Counted from the first letter of the stretch, positions 37,561 to 52,637 are shown. The stretch is 64,000 nt of DNA from Trichoplax sp. H2 (GCA_003344405.1 NOWV01000037.1:1-64000); one strand, 5' to 3'. Program-made: numbers and translations. The notes: generated from the letters alone by a model not told the origin.

Positions 37561-37985
37561 AATCTAACAAAACCATGTCTTAACCGATAACTACCCTGAG
37601 TAATTTTTATTTACACTCGCTTACAAAATAGCATTTATCATAATGTGAGTAATGAAAATAATAAACGTCATTGGTAAAATCATTGCAAGCCTACTAGTTC
37701 TGCGATGATTTAACCAATAATAACCCGTAAATTATCTCTTCATATTTACTTGCATACGGAATAGCGTCTATCATTATGTGAGTAACGCAAATCATGAAAG
37801 TCATAGGTAAAAATTGCTGAAAGTTTACTAATTCTGTAATATTTTAACCGATAACAACCAATAAGTAAACTCTCCGTTTGTATATCATTGATACGCTTGT
37901 ATACGGAATAGCGCCTATTATGCAAGAGTTAAAAAATTATAAACATCACAGGTAGAAACCGTTGAAAATTCACTAACTCCGAGCT
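37561..37985. repeat. Diverged tandem repeat, about 132-bp unit, three copies
   Basis: TTAACC(G/A)ATAA recurs at about 37579, 37710 and 37844. ATTATGTGAGTAA-like blocks and GGAATAGCG(T/C)CTAT are also periodic. It is adjacent to the 200-bp array but a different unit. Confidence 0.7.
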
Positions 37986-40835
37986 TAATAAGGAATAAAG
38001 GCTACAGCCGACTCCATCATTTCACTCTGTTGAGAGCAATTACTTTATTATCATACTATCAGTCGATCTAGAATTTCCAGCTGTAGGTTGCTAAGAATTC
38101 TATTTTATCAGGTGATACTTCGCTACCTGTCTTGTAAATGACACGCCACATTTCTAAGTTCATATTATTTGTAGTAAATGTAATACCTTAAATTAGTATC
38201 ATACTGTTATGTAAACTACGCGTTAAAGTATAGCTATGCTATATGTACTTAATTTAGAATTAATTTATTCCAACAGAAAGAAGAATGATGGCTCCTCCCT
38301 TAGTAATCAGCAGGCCTGCTAATCATGTTGCTGTATTGTTTTCATTTAATTCTATGAAATCTTTTTCATATCTATTGCTAGGAAAGAAATAAGTATCTAT
38401 ATAAAATAGATTTAAAATCCATTAGCATACCCCAAAGCTAATAAAATAAAAGTTTATACTAACAAATACACTATTTGCTATATTTTTGTGATTTATACTG
38501 TAATTTAAGTATTAATAATAATGTTTGTGTTTACGTCGTCTTGAAACGACTATGCAAATATCTTGATTTTCAGATAAATATCCATCAAGCTCTAAGCAAT
38601 CATCATTGATATTGACTTCAAACTTCAAAATTTAATTACAGTTTAAATTATTATTACTATTTCAAATTTTCATTTAGCATTAGATTAAACTATTTTGACT
38701 GAAGATGAACTTATTAATTTGAGCCATAACACTTCGGAGTCAGTACTGGTTAGAAATTGTAGATAAGACGATATAAGCAACGTGCTAGTAAAATTCTGAT
38801 TTCTATTTAACAGAATTTGGTCAATAATAATATATATACACAAAGTTTAATTTTTCAAATCTTCATAGTCTACCGTTTGTACTTATATAAAGTAAGTTCC
38901 CGAAACCTAAGAAAATAACAACATGTCAAATTGTAGAATCAAAGCTGTAGTCAGCATAGTTCAGTAATTACAGAGTAATTCAAAGCAATGACAAATATGC
39001 ATATTTCTCAAGCAAAAATCAATCCAAAATAGATCATCTCGATCTACTAATAAAGTATAAAAGATTATTGTGACTCTATGATGCTTCAAATATGCTGAAA
39101 AACACAGAATCAACTCAAAATGCGTAGGACAGACCACTGTATTTTCATTTCTTGGAAATAAATAAAAAGCTAAGACGAATCCCTAAAAAATAGCACTGGA
39201 GAGTTTCAATTCTGGCCAATGGGATTCGATCATGACTCATTTGACATGTACAGGGATAGATATGATAAAATTCGAGGATTTGCTATTGCACCGAAAAGAA
39301 GCGGACAAACCATTTTTTCCCATTATTTTTTACGCATTTAAATAATGAAAAAGACGCTATTTCATTTCATTAAACGATATTGAATTTTCAAATTGAATTA
39401 AGTCTGCAATTGCTCAATGGTCTGATAGTGTAGGATATATAATTACAGTAAGCGTAATTCCCACGCTTTTGACATAGCACAAAAAGACTTGGTTTCCATT
39501 TTTAATGTTATAATATATTTTAAAATAGCTTCGGCATAGAAACATGGAAGACAAATCAATTATAGGCGTAAATCTCTTCCACACTATTGTATGCCTCTAT
39601 TACAGAATAACCTACTCACTACTGTTTAAAATCTATTAGACCATTGTTGTCTGGCGTGATGAATTACAATAACTTGCCAAATAAGGATTAAATATTCTTA
39701 CTTATTTGCGTATAAATTGTAAAACTTATTTAATAAAACTATCAATACAATCAATGATTTCACTTTTTTACTAATAATTATGCGTGAAGCTTAATTACTT
39801 ATGGCGTCATTTGGTATAGGTAACGAAGCTATCGATCTGAAAGTGTTGATTTAGGTAATCAAATGATGTGATGTAAATTAAATAGACTTAAGGTAATCTC
39901 TATTATCCTATCAATCTCTAACGTTACTTCATTCAATTTCGTTTTACATTGCCAGATAGTAATTATTTTACATTAACAAGCCTAAAACTATCAACAGCTT
40001 TTTACTAAGTATATTCCCAATTTTTATGAACATTTATGTTAGACAACAACTACAGCATAACTAAGCTCCATAGGTAATGAAATCACACTATTGCAAAATG
40101 AATTGCATCTCATCATAAACTCTGTGAACGAAGAGGTACGTAGGGCTAGTATTATAATTGCTAATGGGAATTTGCTAAATCATGCAGTATTATGATTTGC
40201 CTACTGAGGCACTTATAATTAATTTACGTTAATATGCTTTGCATATCGTAATAACAGGGAAGCAAATATATAATAAGCGAAAATAACAGCTTGGCATCTA
40301 ATTTAAATCATCTATAACTAATAGCATTGCAGCCTACATTGGGTGATATATATTAGTATGTTAAAGTAGTTCTTTCTTCAGTTTTCTTGTTACATAGATA
40401 ATAAAAAATATGCAGTGACGCACAAAACACGTCACATATACATCTGCTAATCAATATATCAACAAACCATCAATACCAGATCTCAACTCGAACTACCTAG
40501 CTTGGTAAATAAAAATCGTTCTGACAATGTTTAGGCGCCTTTGAACCTTAAATTTTAATCGGAAATGCGATATCTTGATACCACGCTTAGGTAGAGGCTA
40601 TATTATTACGCCTACTGCTAGCATAATTATGTCTTCAATGTCAATAACAAAGATGCAATTCCAAAAATAGCTGCAACAGTAGTTTAACGTCTTAATTGAA
40701 ATCTACTCCATTTCCAATACTTTATTCCGGAAAAAAGATGAAGTATTAAGGCAGTCATCATGATAAAATGAACGTGTATCAATTTTAAATCTGGCTAAAC
40801 AAGCGCACTCATATTAGTAGATGCTATTTTCATTA
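37986..40835. other. Gene-free stretch
   Basis: No family exon, LTR or open frame with splice context was found. Confidence 0.4.
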
Positions 40836-41100
40836 CTTGTAAGTTACATTTTGCGGACAATGTTTCACAATTTGCAACCTACAGACATCTGTATGAATTA
40901 CATGTGTTCCTTTGTATATAGCGTCCGTCAGAAAATTATTTTGCGATAATTAGTAACACTTTATTGCTTTCAAGTTGCATCTTGCAGAAAAATGTTTATT
41001 ATTTGCAATCTATAGAAATGATTGCAGGTATTTTTATGAAGATAGCGTGAGTCAGAGAAATTACCTTACTGTATTTAGTGCCATTGTCATTTCTAAATTC
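40836..41100. repeat. Diverged direct duplication, about 133-bp unit
   Basis: Blocks such as AAGTT(A/G)CAT(T/C)TTGC, ACAATTTGCAACCTA/TTATTTGCAATCTA and ATAGCGT(C/G).GTCAGA recur about 133 bp apart. The 62-codon ORF at 40975 lies in the second unit and is not called. Confidence 0.5.
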
Positions 41101-44100
41101 AAACCAAATAATTGTGATACAAGCGTAATTAGGTTAATAATTATCACTTGGTATTCAATTTGACACAATCAAACGGAGAATTTCTTTCTTCTAATATCAG
41201 TCAAGCTTGTGTACCCTTGTTTTGCCTATTAATTATTTGCATTAGGCATATTTAGTTTTCCGTAACTGATACACAATCAATTATCACTATCAATTAATAT
41301 TCTGGAAGAAGGAGTAGTTTCTAGTGAACGGCAAATTACAGAGGGTATATAAGCGGGGATATTTTGTTAACAAAATTAAATTACCAGAGAAAACGCAGCA
41401 ATATCTGCTTTCCAATAGCGAAATCAATTCATCAATACCAAAGCAATAAAACATTCAGAAAAATGCGCGGTTACTATGCAGGTACTGAAAAAATTCAATA
41501 ACTGTAGCGGATTTCGAGCATTGGTGTAAAAAATTCGTAAATTTTAAATATTGTTATCATAACATTTACAATAGTAATCCATGTCTACTCTTAGATGTAA
41601 AAATATATATGTAATAGCAAACAATAAGAAAATAGGTTTACTTTTAATTTATTTAGTAAAGCTGAGTTAAACTATTAATCTGACTTTCATTATTCTGGGG
41701 CTGCGTAAGACCTTAATATTACATAGTATGTCTGAATTTCTAACAATTACTAAAATTTTTAGTCGATTGCATAGTTTGAACCGTAGATAAAATCTTGGTA
41801 CAATTACGCTATGCAGTTCCTCCTTAATAATATTACCACGCCGCCATATTTCAATATTAACAGTCGTTTAAAGTGATTAGCTTTCATAATGCATGACAAT
41901 TGTATGTTTTTCGATTCAATTTTAAGATAGACATTAATTTCATGTCTAAAGCCATGATAAACATGTACCTTTTCCACGTTTATCTTCTGTGAAGAGCAAC
42001 AAAAATAGAGATTGTTATGCTGCATTCTTCAATAAGTTAGAATGAAATTCGAACTTTTATGTTACTCGGGAACATTACCAGACAAATGTAGTATGATACT
42101 AAGAGCTATATTTTAGCTTTACTTGAACTAATTACCGAATTTTTTTCTAAAATTTTAAGTTATAAGTAAAATTTATTACAATTATCATCATGAATAAAAT
42201 AATACTGTGACCTTTAACTTGTAACTAAATCCAATAGTATACTTTACACGCTTTTTAATCTGGAAGTAGGATTCAATACTTACACAATACAGAATGTTGT
42301 TAAACAATTATCAATAATACCTAGCTTAGCAAATGTATTCATTCCCGATTACGTCATTTACCAAATTTGATCTAAAGAATAGGCAAATTTAGGTAATAGC
42401 CGGTATGCGTAAATTAATTATCTTAATTAATATTGGAATACTGGTCACTGCCTCTAAGACATTGAAATTTTTAGAAGACTAAAATAATTACAAGCGAACT
42501 ACTACATTCGTTTTATATCATAGCAGTTTAAATGCTTAACTTTGCTAAAAGATTGTCAGATTTACTCGATTAAGTATAACATTATGCCGTTACTGCGCAT
42601 TATATTTCCACCGTCTAATTGATACCGTCTATAATAAGGTGAAATTAATTAAGTATTAAACTAATTAGCGCTTTAGCTGATTAATCGATATTCGAAACTA
42701 GCGAAGCTTTATGGAAAGTAAATCACTAAATTGTGCTAGGTATCTCACTTGCTGGATTCAGTCTGAAGACATGCACTATTACCTAGCAGCTATGCACTTT
42801 TCAAGAATGTAATATGAAGTTTTGGAATTTGAAGTACTGTAGTGTATTTCAAAAGATTATATCGACATAGCATAATAGAGTTCATAAATCGTCCCTCACA
42901 TTAGTTGGCTGTATTGTTACGTGTTCACCAATTTGGCAAGAAAGTACAGATAATATTATCAGCCACATTTTGATTAATATTTACCGTTTAGAAACAACAG
43001 AATAATTTATGATGCTGTTTAAGCATTATCAATTAATGTTAGCTGAGTAAAGTTGCTCCTTACAATTCAAAAAGTTTTATAAAACCATAATATAAGCTGT
43101 TACGGCACCAAGTTGCCTAAATTTTAGAGTTTAAGAAAGTATTGTTACAGACTGTGTTTCAGTATTATAGTACAGGAAATGCTAGGATATATTGTACTCA
43201 TGACTGTAGGAGTTAACATCCTATATTAAATCAATATCACTCTAGCTTTATTCGAAAAATGAAAGCTTTGAACGATATTTGTAATGTGATACATTTATTG
43301 GCCAACAAGAATTTATGATTACGTCCATAATTTATATAAGATTATTCCTTATAAATAAGTTTATCTGTTTATCTAATTATATCATTAAGGTATATCTGGT
43401 ATTTCTTTGTTAAGATAAACTGTCATTTACGATTTTTTTATTGGTTTAAATCAGTTGATTTTGAAAGAGAACAGTGAGTAGTGAGTTATTAAATAAAGCT
43501 GTTTTGTAGATTACAGTACAGGGTGTCTACTAGTGGTGAGCCTTTTAGAAGGGTAGCCCTTAGGCGTTGTAGTAGTAGTACTACATTCTTACTAGATCTT
43601 TCGGCAGATAAGGTAGTAACCTGTAGAAGCAACTCAAAATAAGTGCTTTACATTAGACTTAAATAGCTAGAATTAAAATACTCAATTAGGCAACAAATCT
43701 TTGAAAATAAATAAAAAAAACCTATAGCGACGAAATCGTGGAATAATTGCAACTATTGAGATAAATTTCATATCAATTTTTGATTTACTTAAACATTTCA
43801 CTGTTCCCAACATACTAAGTAAATCTGGGAAAATACCACGTGCGATTTGCAACTTACTAATCCTCAAAATCTTTAACTGTGCCAGATTTAGGGAATATCA
43901 CTAGAAAGTAAGAAGTTACTTTCGTTTAATCTGAATCTTCGGTATTTTTTCAATATTTAAATGAATAAACATGGAACTCATCCATGTACATTCTATTACT
44001 CATTTTATTTCAAGATATCTATTAGCGTGTACAGCATAGTACTATATTCCCGAATTAGGCATCTAACAAGGACATTGATGAGGTTAAACTTCTTACTATA

Positions 44101-46975
44101 GTTGAATAAACCAGCAACTTTTCTACTTTGGTTAATTGTAGACTTGAAAAATTAATGCATTGATAAAACTTTATGCATCCAATTGTTTACATCTGAAGTT
44201 GATGGTGCACCAGATTGTATATGCAAATCACTATTTAAGATATTTATTATAGTTAAAAAATTAATTAGCAGTATGAGGGTCTAGAAGCAGTCTCAATACG
44301 TCGTGAATTATTAATTACTCTTTTAAAAAGTACTGCAATAAATATTTATTCTAATCTTTATTCCAAAATCCTAAATGTGATCCATTCCACAGCAAAGTTG
44401 CAAGGGCTTATTAATGAAAATCCTAATTAAAATTTAGAATACAAAAAAATTACTTTCGATGAATGTTTTATCTTAATTTTTTCGTGGCAATAGAACAGGA
44501 TAAAAACGTATATGAATTTTACTTTGAATGACAACAGAAAATAATAACACTTCATGACAATAAAGGATAGAAAATGCATAATGACAAATTTTAAATCTTC
44601 TTCAGCTGTATTCTGAATATATATCCATTATACGGTATGATTTACGATCTAGCAAAACAGATTGCTAAACATTTCACGTTCATTGAATAGGGTCAATTAA
44701 TGAATGTAAGAATCATCACCCACACTCGCATCGATAATATTTTAAAAATATAATTTTAAACATTTTATATCATTGAAAGCCTATCAAACTCCCTACTCTG
44801 CTAATTATAATTAGTTATAAAGGACGAAAAATTAAGATTACAGCATTAGTCAGCAAGTATTTGATAAAGAGCAAAGTCGTATAATTGTTACTTTGTAAGC
44901 ATCATTTCGCAAGAAGACCAAGGTTGTACCATGATCTCCTTTTGAGGGTATTGAACTGAAAAATATCTTTTGATGTTGCAAACGCAGAAAAAAAAAACTA
45001 ATTATTACCAGCTCTAATTTAAAATTAAAAATTAAAAGAGTAAGCAGAAATTTAATCCTTATCCTAAAATCGACCTGTACAAATATTACGATCAATATCC
45101 ATAATACTGTCATAATGAATAATCAAAAAAGTTCTGGCAATAAGGCAAAAGGCTTTCAAAGTTATTACATATCGATTCAACATTAATGTAAATATGTTTA
45201 ATTATTATACTTTCGCATTACTTATGTAATGAATCTCCTAAGGATTACCAAATATGTTAATAACTTTAATGATGGCTTTCAGCTATCTAGAAATTCTTTC
45301 TTTTAATGCCTTTAATTAGTAGATTACGATAGATGTGATATTTGATTATACAGTACCGTAGGCCAATATTAACAAATTCCAGCGGATTCTGAAATTTTAA
45401 GATTGCATTCTGCTACTGTACATGATTCAAATAATGTAATTTTGATTTGCAATCTCGGAACTTTGAATTTGCTGACGAATTTAAATTTTATACCTAAAAT
45501 TAGACATGAATCTAGGCTAAACGCATAAATTATGGCATGTTAAGTAGCTAAAAAGATAACGTGATGAAATAATAGAAACGCTTTACAAGCAATTTTACAG
45601 ATTTGATTAGAATTGGAATCAGTATTAGGATGTTTCACGGTTAACATAAAAATTATCGGTAATATCCATCTCGGATGATAAACTAATATTGGTATCTAGA
45701 CAAAAACAGGTACAAATACAGAAGATATGAATCAAAAAAAAATTAAGCGTAATTGTTATAATTCATTCCTAGCTCCCATTCCTTCCCGATTGTACTTGAT
45801 CATAACAATAGTACGTATAGATACGTAAGATATGGATCAAATTAATTATTTACAACAGCGTTGTATTAAGACTGCTAGAGGGAATTGTGGTTAAATGCTT
45901 CCGTCAAATTGTGGCTCTATCCAATAATTTATTGTTTGTAACGCAATGAAAACGAGGGTTTTGTATTTTCAAAACATTATTTAAATGATGACCATTAGAA
46001 GAATTGTTAGGATTAAAAGTAAAGTAATAAACTTCTTAACAGTGATGAAAATTTAATATTATGTTGAAAAGAAAGGAGGAATAAATATAAATTGAAATCA
46101 AATTGATATTTATTTCACTTCTAAGCATTTGAAGCAAGTTGTGTGTGCAACTTCTAATTCTTGAATATTGAATAATGCCATCCAAAAGTTTGCGATCTGC
46201 AACTCGTGGTAACTTTGTATATTTGAACTTTATTTAATATCCTGAAAAGTAACATTATATTTCATTTTCACTATCGATTAGTAGTAAAAGTGTATCTTAT
46301 GAATATAACTTTCTTGCAGTGGTCTAAGCGACTACCTAGCTCTAATTTAATCAGTAGATGGGAATTACTAAATTATATATGTATTTGTAGATTACACTTG
46401 CTTGCAAAATTTAACACAGAACTTTACATATTATCACTCTTACAAAGAATGGTAAAATTATAGAAGATTTCTCTCATAGTACCATTGTACTCCATTGTCA
46501 CACACCACTAGTGACAAAGTAGTCTACACACGCCAATCTTTGCGGAGAACGCCACTTACTAACTTAAAGAGGCGAGATTAGCTATATCACCAAATAATTC
46601 AGTTCCAACGACCGAATACTATGTTATAATTATAGCGTCACAGATGATGTAGACGAGATAGTCAGAGATTTACTATCATTTATTACTGAAGGAATCTTGG
46701 CACCCAAGATTGTAGTCTTTACAATTAAATATCAATTGGAAAACTAGTTGACTATCTAACCGACTAACGAACTAAAAAGGAATCTTCAGGCACCAGCCTT
46801 TTATAGTCTCGTCAGAAACTCCTCAGCCAAATGCAATTGTAAATTCTAACTCTAAAATTCAGCTAGATTCGTATACAGTAAAGAAACCCCTTGAAAGAAA
46901 TATAATAAAACTGAGAAAAATTTTATCTCGCCAGATTGTCGTTATTCATACATTTCTTCAGTAGAACTGCGATAG
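41101..46975. other. Gene-free stretch
   Basis: Only unsupported ORFs were seen: minus 41804-42025, 43682-43867 and 44850-45113, the last an 87-codon hydrophobic ORF starting MTVLWILIVIF. A signal-peptide-like ATG at about 42405 (MRKLIILINIGILV) on plus has no downstream exon. GC-richer sequence at 46490-46800 may be another diverged LTR, but I found no second copy. Confidence 0.35.
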
Positions 46976-47594
46976 TGTTATATACTGTATTAGAGTAGAA
47001 ATATTTATTTTAGGATAATTCTGTTAGACTATCCTTATTTAGTTAACTTCTAATTTGGATATAATGTGTTTTAATATAGCACTGACTTTTTATGACAGTG
47101 ACACATATACACATACTGAAATTAATAGTTATAATAGGGAATGCAAATCATCTACTTACAGTTCGAATCATTGTGATTGCAACTTACTTATGGTAGATTG
47201 AAAATTATCCTGGAAATGTTCCGTGATCGGACATATCGTGGTCTGACTATTCTGTATTAGTCATTACATGTCTATGTTCGTAAATACTGTTGTCTGCATT
47301 AAGGGAGCAGTAGCTAAAATTGATATCTAATTCAGTGAATGATTCCAAAGTTAACCGTACTAACTATGACTCATGAACTATTGAGGAAGAGTATATAAAT
47401 GCAGTATATCGTGTAATAAAGTTAATTCTTAAACTTAGTGTTTAACGTAAAATACGAGGCGTCTAAGCCTTTGTATAGTCTGCTAGTAGAGCAAAAGTGT
47501 TTCTGATAGTGCAGATATCGTTCCTTGATAAGTGGTTCAAGGAATTGACTTATTGATCGTACATTACGTACGTTATCTTGTTGCAAAGCTGTTT
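46976..47594 (+). mobile_element. LTR-like dispersed repeat F, copy 1
   Basis: About 90% identical to 58007-58621. Starts TGTTATATACTG, with TATATAAATGCAG and AATAAAG towards the end, so it is LTR-like. The right boundary (near GCAAAGCTGTTT) and a target duplication could not be fixed. The ORF at 58085 in the other copy is within the repeat. Confidence 0.6.
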
Positions 47595-48712
47595 ATTGAC
47601 AAGAACATATTTGAAACCGTAACAACGCGAGCTCCAATTTTAGAAATAACTTCTTGTTTTTAGACTTTAAAGATTGATATTATGCATTAAATCAAAATAT
47701 TATGCTATTTTACTTCTACGCGGCGCGCTGTATATAGGATCGCTACGTACGGTAATTTTTACTTTAGCAATTCTGTATCAGCACTGATATGGTACAAATT
47801 TTCCTGGAAACTTAATGATTTATTGTAGCATCGAAATTGTTAACCAATGGTTTGAAGCATGCGCTTCACAAGCTATAATTCACTATTCGTACGATACGCT
47901 AGTTATTTTGATGTTTATATATATTACTAGACTTATTGCAATGCTAGGAGATCACCATTAAAGCCATGTTGGCTTGTAACTTGAATTTTATTTTACTTAA
48001 AGAATAGATATGCGTACGGTGAAAGACAGTAATTTTTACAAATTTAATAGGTAAAAATTTAATGACAAACGATATATTCTGCTGACAAAAATCGGTCAAA
48101 CTATTAGTTTTAAAGCTGGCTGATTCTTATCTCAGCTTTAAGGTGTATACCTGGTGCAGTTATGTTATGGAGGAGATACGAGTGCCCTGAGAAAACACTT
48201 ATCAGTGCATATTTAAATTACTGTGGTTCTATAAAGCCAATTTTTTTTATTTAGTGGAGGTACTTTAAAATTTATTCAAAACAGATAATATTGCACATTA
48301 ATGAATGAAAGATACTTGCTTGAATGATGAAAATAATTGAGTCAGGTATGACTAATCTTTCTAAAAGATAAATTAGCATCGCTTAGGCACAGTAAAATTG
48401 CCAATGAGAAATTTATCGCTTCCTTAATGAACAATCATAAAACTATAGTGATGGTTATAATATCAATATTGAAATTATGTTGTTTTCTGTTCATACTTAG
48501 CCTAGTAGATCGTCTTACAGCAAAGCTACTGTAATAAAAGATGTCTTAAATTGCAATAATATTTTCATGTATAAGTAATCAGAAATTTCCAAGTTCGCTT
48601 TCAAGCTTAGATTATTTAATTGTTTTCATTAACGTTTAAAATATTGCATAATTACAATCAAGTATTAATTCGATGCACTTATATCGCTATCAAACAAATC
48701 GGTATCATCAAA
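47595..48712. other. Upstream region of gene 4
   Basis: No repeat or gene was recognised. An ORF at 48429 (MNNHKTIVMVIIS..) looks like a leader, but its frame has no phase-1 donor. It is less good than the exon 1 chosen at 48713. Confidence 0.35.
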
Positions 48713-51392
48713 ATGAAGCATATTAGTAAACATATTAATGATTAGCCTTAAAATATTGCCAATTAATACCATAAATCTAGTCACCATGGCTATCAAAGAT
48801 AGCTTTTAAGATGAATATAATGGCCTTTTCAATATCACTATAGGCAATCATCGAATAACAACACCTCGAATTAATCTTTAATTTTTCAGATATATTCTTA
48901 TTAACGATCATTGGATACTCGTGTTTATGGACTGAGGCTCATGATCATGCTTTTGATCATTTGCCGGATCAATTTTGCAACGCAAACGTGTTCGAAAATC
49001 GGTTATCTGAATGCATCCGCGATAAAGTCACCAAATTGCAAAAACGCTTAGGCCAAATTGAATGCGACTATGGTTACGTAGAGCGTGTGATGTTCGGAAT
49101 TTCTGCCTTGCCAAGGGAGATGGTAAATGTACCAAGCTATTTGTAGCGATAACTTTTTACGATTGCGATAAAGCAGCCAAGACTTAAATTTAGTTTTTGC
49201 CTAGCTATATGTAGTAAATATAAATCGTACAAGAAACCCATGAATTATGATTAGTTATAAAAAGTGACAGTCTATAATAATAAGCCTACGTACTCGGGTC
49301 ATAATTAATTCCAACAAAGCCTGGGGAATTAAAGTTTAAGATTATTCATCTACAATAAGATCCATCATTAGTAGCATAAATAGATTTATATTACTGTGAC
49401 AGCAAATTATGTAAATGATTAAAGATAGATATTATAGTTGCTTGGTAACCAGTAATGAAAGCAAGCAAACGAAATTAAATAATTAAATGGAATTATATTC
49501 AGATTAAAAATATTACAGTTAGACAAAGGTACGAAATAAAAATAGAGCTCATTAACAAGTTGTGATATATACCAATCACGAAATTCTAAATTTTAGAAAA
49601 ATAAGGGCTTTTATTGAATCTTATACAAAGATTAACTACACAGCTCTACTCTAGCCGAATACTACTTCTAAAGACATCTAGAACGAACTAACAGAATAAT
49701 CTAAAGTTGCATGCTTTTATACTTTCCGTAGCATTCGCAGCTACAATCCGCATGGCAATCTTTTACCTTATTTTACACATAGTTAAATTATTCTTAGTAA
49801 GACTATTCTACTGCGGACCATCATTAATCCAATATGGATAAGACTACAGTACTTACGTAGACATTATTCACACCAGCCAAAGTACAATGAATTAACCGTA
49901 TCCTAATATATGATTTACAGTTCTATTTTTACCTATAGCCATATTAGTAACTCAACACCTTACTGTATATAGTCATGTGTACTCTAGCATAGAGTCTCTA
50001 CCACTGCAGTCTATAGTTACAGCTACCAAATATCTCTTAGGATAAATATCTACCGTACATTATACTACACATGGCTAACAGTCTACAATCACAATTCTAA
50101 GTTACATTACACAAGCTTATGATCAAATATTCTTATAATACAGTTAATACTCTGCCACTTAGTTAGCGTTACGAAATGCATTCCGAATATTAAATAATTG
50201 CAGGCTTTGTTATATAGCAAATGCGAAAATAAATAATGAATACTTTAGAGATTCTGTCTTGCGTAATTGTGCGCATTTTAAACGAAATGAATTAAAATTA
50301 TTTAAAAACCCTAAGTATAGATATTTTAATCCGTATTTATTATTAGTGAAGGAGTCTGCTTTATCAAATTAAAATAAAATTATATAATGCTTTACGAAGT
50401 AAAAGTAAATTACATATAAATAAGTGTATAATTTAGTCCAGTTGTTTCTATGCTCAAAAAAAGCTTTGAAATTACTTTTATTAAGCTTATTATATTTTAA
50501 TAACATTGACTATCGGCTAAACTACAACTAGGTAGCCCCCCAAATTTATTGGAACGTTGGCCTGTATGAAGAATTCTTGCGTAACATCACCTATAATGTT
50601 GCTGCAACACTTTCAAAAAATGGTATACTAGATAAATTGGTAAAGAAATCAGAATCATTTAGTCGATCAAGGAATTGCAAGCTTAATGGCACAGAACTAA
50701 AGAGCGCTTTCTATGATTTTTACATAGGTTTAATCAAATTTGTAAGTTATTTTATTGGAATATGTAAGCTTATTTTAATATGTGTGCCTAATCAATTCAT
50801 TGTAAAATGTATAGTGAGTATAAATTGATGAACACCAGTGTCGTGTATTGAATACTGCATATTTTAGTAAACTCTACTATATGTTCTGAACTTTTCTTTG
50901 ATTAGCTTTCGGCTGTGTAATAAATTTCTTCTTTGTACTGGGATATAGTTGTATCCTTACCGATGTCACGAATATATTGCAAGGCGCCTATTACACCAAT
51001 TTCAGGTATTTAGTGTGATAGATAATAATCAAAGTCCAATCTGTTTAACCGCAAAATTAGTGGCAAACTCATGGTATAACCGATAAAATTGTTAAACATT
51101 AATCATATCGGAAGTTGAAATTAAAATAGTTTGCATTTGCTATGACTTGCTAGTTAGCTAATATACTATAAATTGCTGTAATAGTAATCATATGATAACT
51201 ATTTTTTAGCATCACCAAACTGGAAATTATTGCTATAAATTGCAATATCAGAATTCAAACGGTAATGTGATTAATAATGCCGACAACAGATGCCCTGATT
51301 TAAAGAATACCTTGCTTTTAACAACAAACTATGCGAATTACTTGTTCAATGAATTGGAGGAGTTAAAAAAATATAAAATTGGAAAAATGTAG
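48713..51392 (+). CDS. Secreted helical protein family, gene 4 (complete, 5 exons)
   Basis: Proposed exons: 48713-48725, 48890-49122, 50532-50741, 50949-51005, 51210-51392; 696 nt spliced, 231 residues. Exon 1 is only 13 nt (MKHI plus one base, gtaaac) and exon 2 opens IFLLTIIGYSCLWTEA, giving a clear signal peptide across the phase-1 intron. Exon 2 continues DQFCNANVFENRL.., has extra cysteines (SEC, IEC), and ends LPREM before gtaaat. Exon 3 starts VAPQIYW, carries NITYNV, and ends GLIKF before gtaagt. Exon 4 (57 nt) is LYPYRC.. to HQFQ before gtattt. Exon 5 begins HHQTGNYCYK, has a second cysteine (NRCPD), and ends in a leucine/asparagine-rich helix and KIGKM, TAG, the longest last exon of the family. 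Intron 2 (1.4 kb) contains the minus-oriented LTR-A copy 4. Confidence 0.8.
49561..50111 (-). mobile_element. Solo LTR, family A, copy 4, in intron 2 of gene 4
   Basis: Plus-strand ends TGTGATATAT and GTTACATTACA. Flanks CAAGT/CAAGC are a 5-bp duplication with one mismatch. It is antisense to gene 4 and most similar to copy 3. Confidence 0.75.
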
Positions 51393-52637
51393 TACTCTTA
51401 TGCCTGCAAATATTAAATTGGTGAACCATCATGATACTTGCAGGTGATAACTGTTTCGAATAGGCATACTATAGTAGACCATAAATTGTCTACTGATTTT
51501 AAATAATAAGAAATTAAGCATCATTGGTCTTAAATAACTTGATTTATTCTTAGCTTTCGTCATTAGCACCAGCTTATACTTCTTTGTAAACTGCAGCTTC
51601 CGGGTTATCATAATACTTGTAATGAGTTTGCTGCATTCAGTTTTAATTATTGTTCAAACTTATATTAATTTATTCACATTCGCTGCTATAATAAGGCGAA
51701 GCAATAGATTTGATCTTTTTATATAATAATTGATTTTACCTAGAAATGTGCATCAAATCATTCATAATTCTTAGAAATTTGTTAACATAGGTGTAAAGGC
51801 TAGATACTTAGAGCTGAATTTCTTCGGCAGTCGAAAATTTTGATCGTTTCTACTTATCACTATTAATGCCTGTGATTATTCTCGACTTCATCTAAAATCT
51901 TGCGTATTTTAATATATGCTAGTAGTACTATTCAGTTATGCAAAAATAAACGTACAGTTGCTGGCATATTAAGCGTTTCATATAAGTATGAAATCCAAAC
52001 TAACATCAAATTTTAGATAAAATCTTATGATTTTTAAGTCTAAAATTTCAAAATACTGGAACCAATACAACTATTAGGAGATACGAATAATTCTAGTAAC
52101 CTTTAGTAGGACTGATCGACCATGAACAGATTTAATTACAATGATTAAGGGCTACTAGCCAAACCCGTTGGGTATCGCGGAAGTGGCATTAAGAATAAGC
52201 AGTCAATTAGTTCACATTGTCAGTTAGTGTACAGTAAACATTAGTTACAACACCCTTTTTATTGGATAAATAGGTAAGTCCTGTAATATTAGCTTCCTAT
52301 AGGAATCTGGTCATAGATTCGAATGAATCCATTATTTCTTGAAACAGGATACAATAGAATAATACAGAATGATTCTAATTACTAAATATCAAATATATTT
52401 TAATCAGTATAATTTAATATTATGACCACAAGAACAGTATCAGTACATAACTCGTATGATCCATTAGTAGCTTCTAAGTTGTGAACTTGCATTCGGCAAT
52501 TCTATGAATTAAGCGGTTATCATTATCAGTTTTAGACAAAGCCTAGTATTCTATTAGGGTTGAAAACGTTGAATTATTATAATACGAACAATTATATGAA
52601 ATGGGACCTAGCACTGCGGTAAACTTGAGTAAATAAT
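51393..52637. other. No gene supported
   Basis: 3' flank of gene 4. The minus ORF at 51429-51611 has no support. Confidence 0.4.

Noticed and set aside
42403-42480. Signal-peptide-like ORF MRKLIILINIGILV
   Set aside because: Short, without a donor or a following exon 2.
44850-45113. 87-codon minus ORF starting MTVLWILIVIF
   Set aside because: Low-complexity hydrophobic translation of an AT-rich stretch; no splice or family context.
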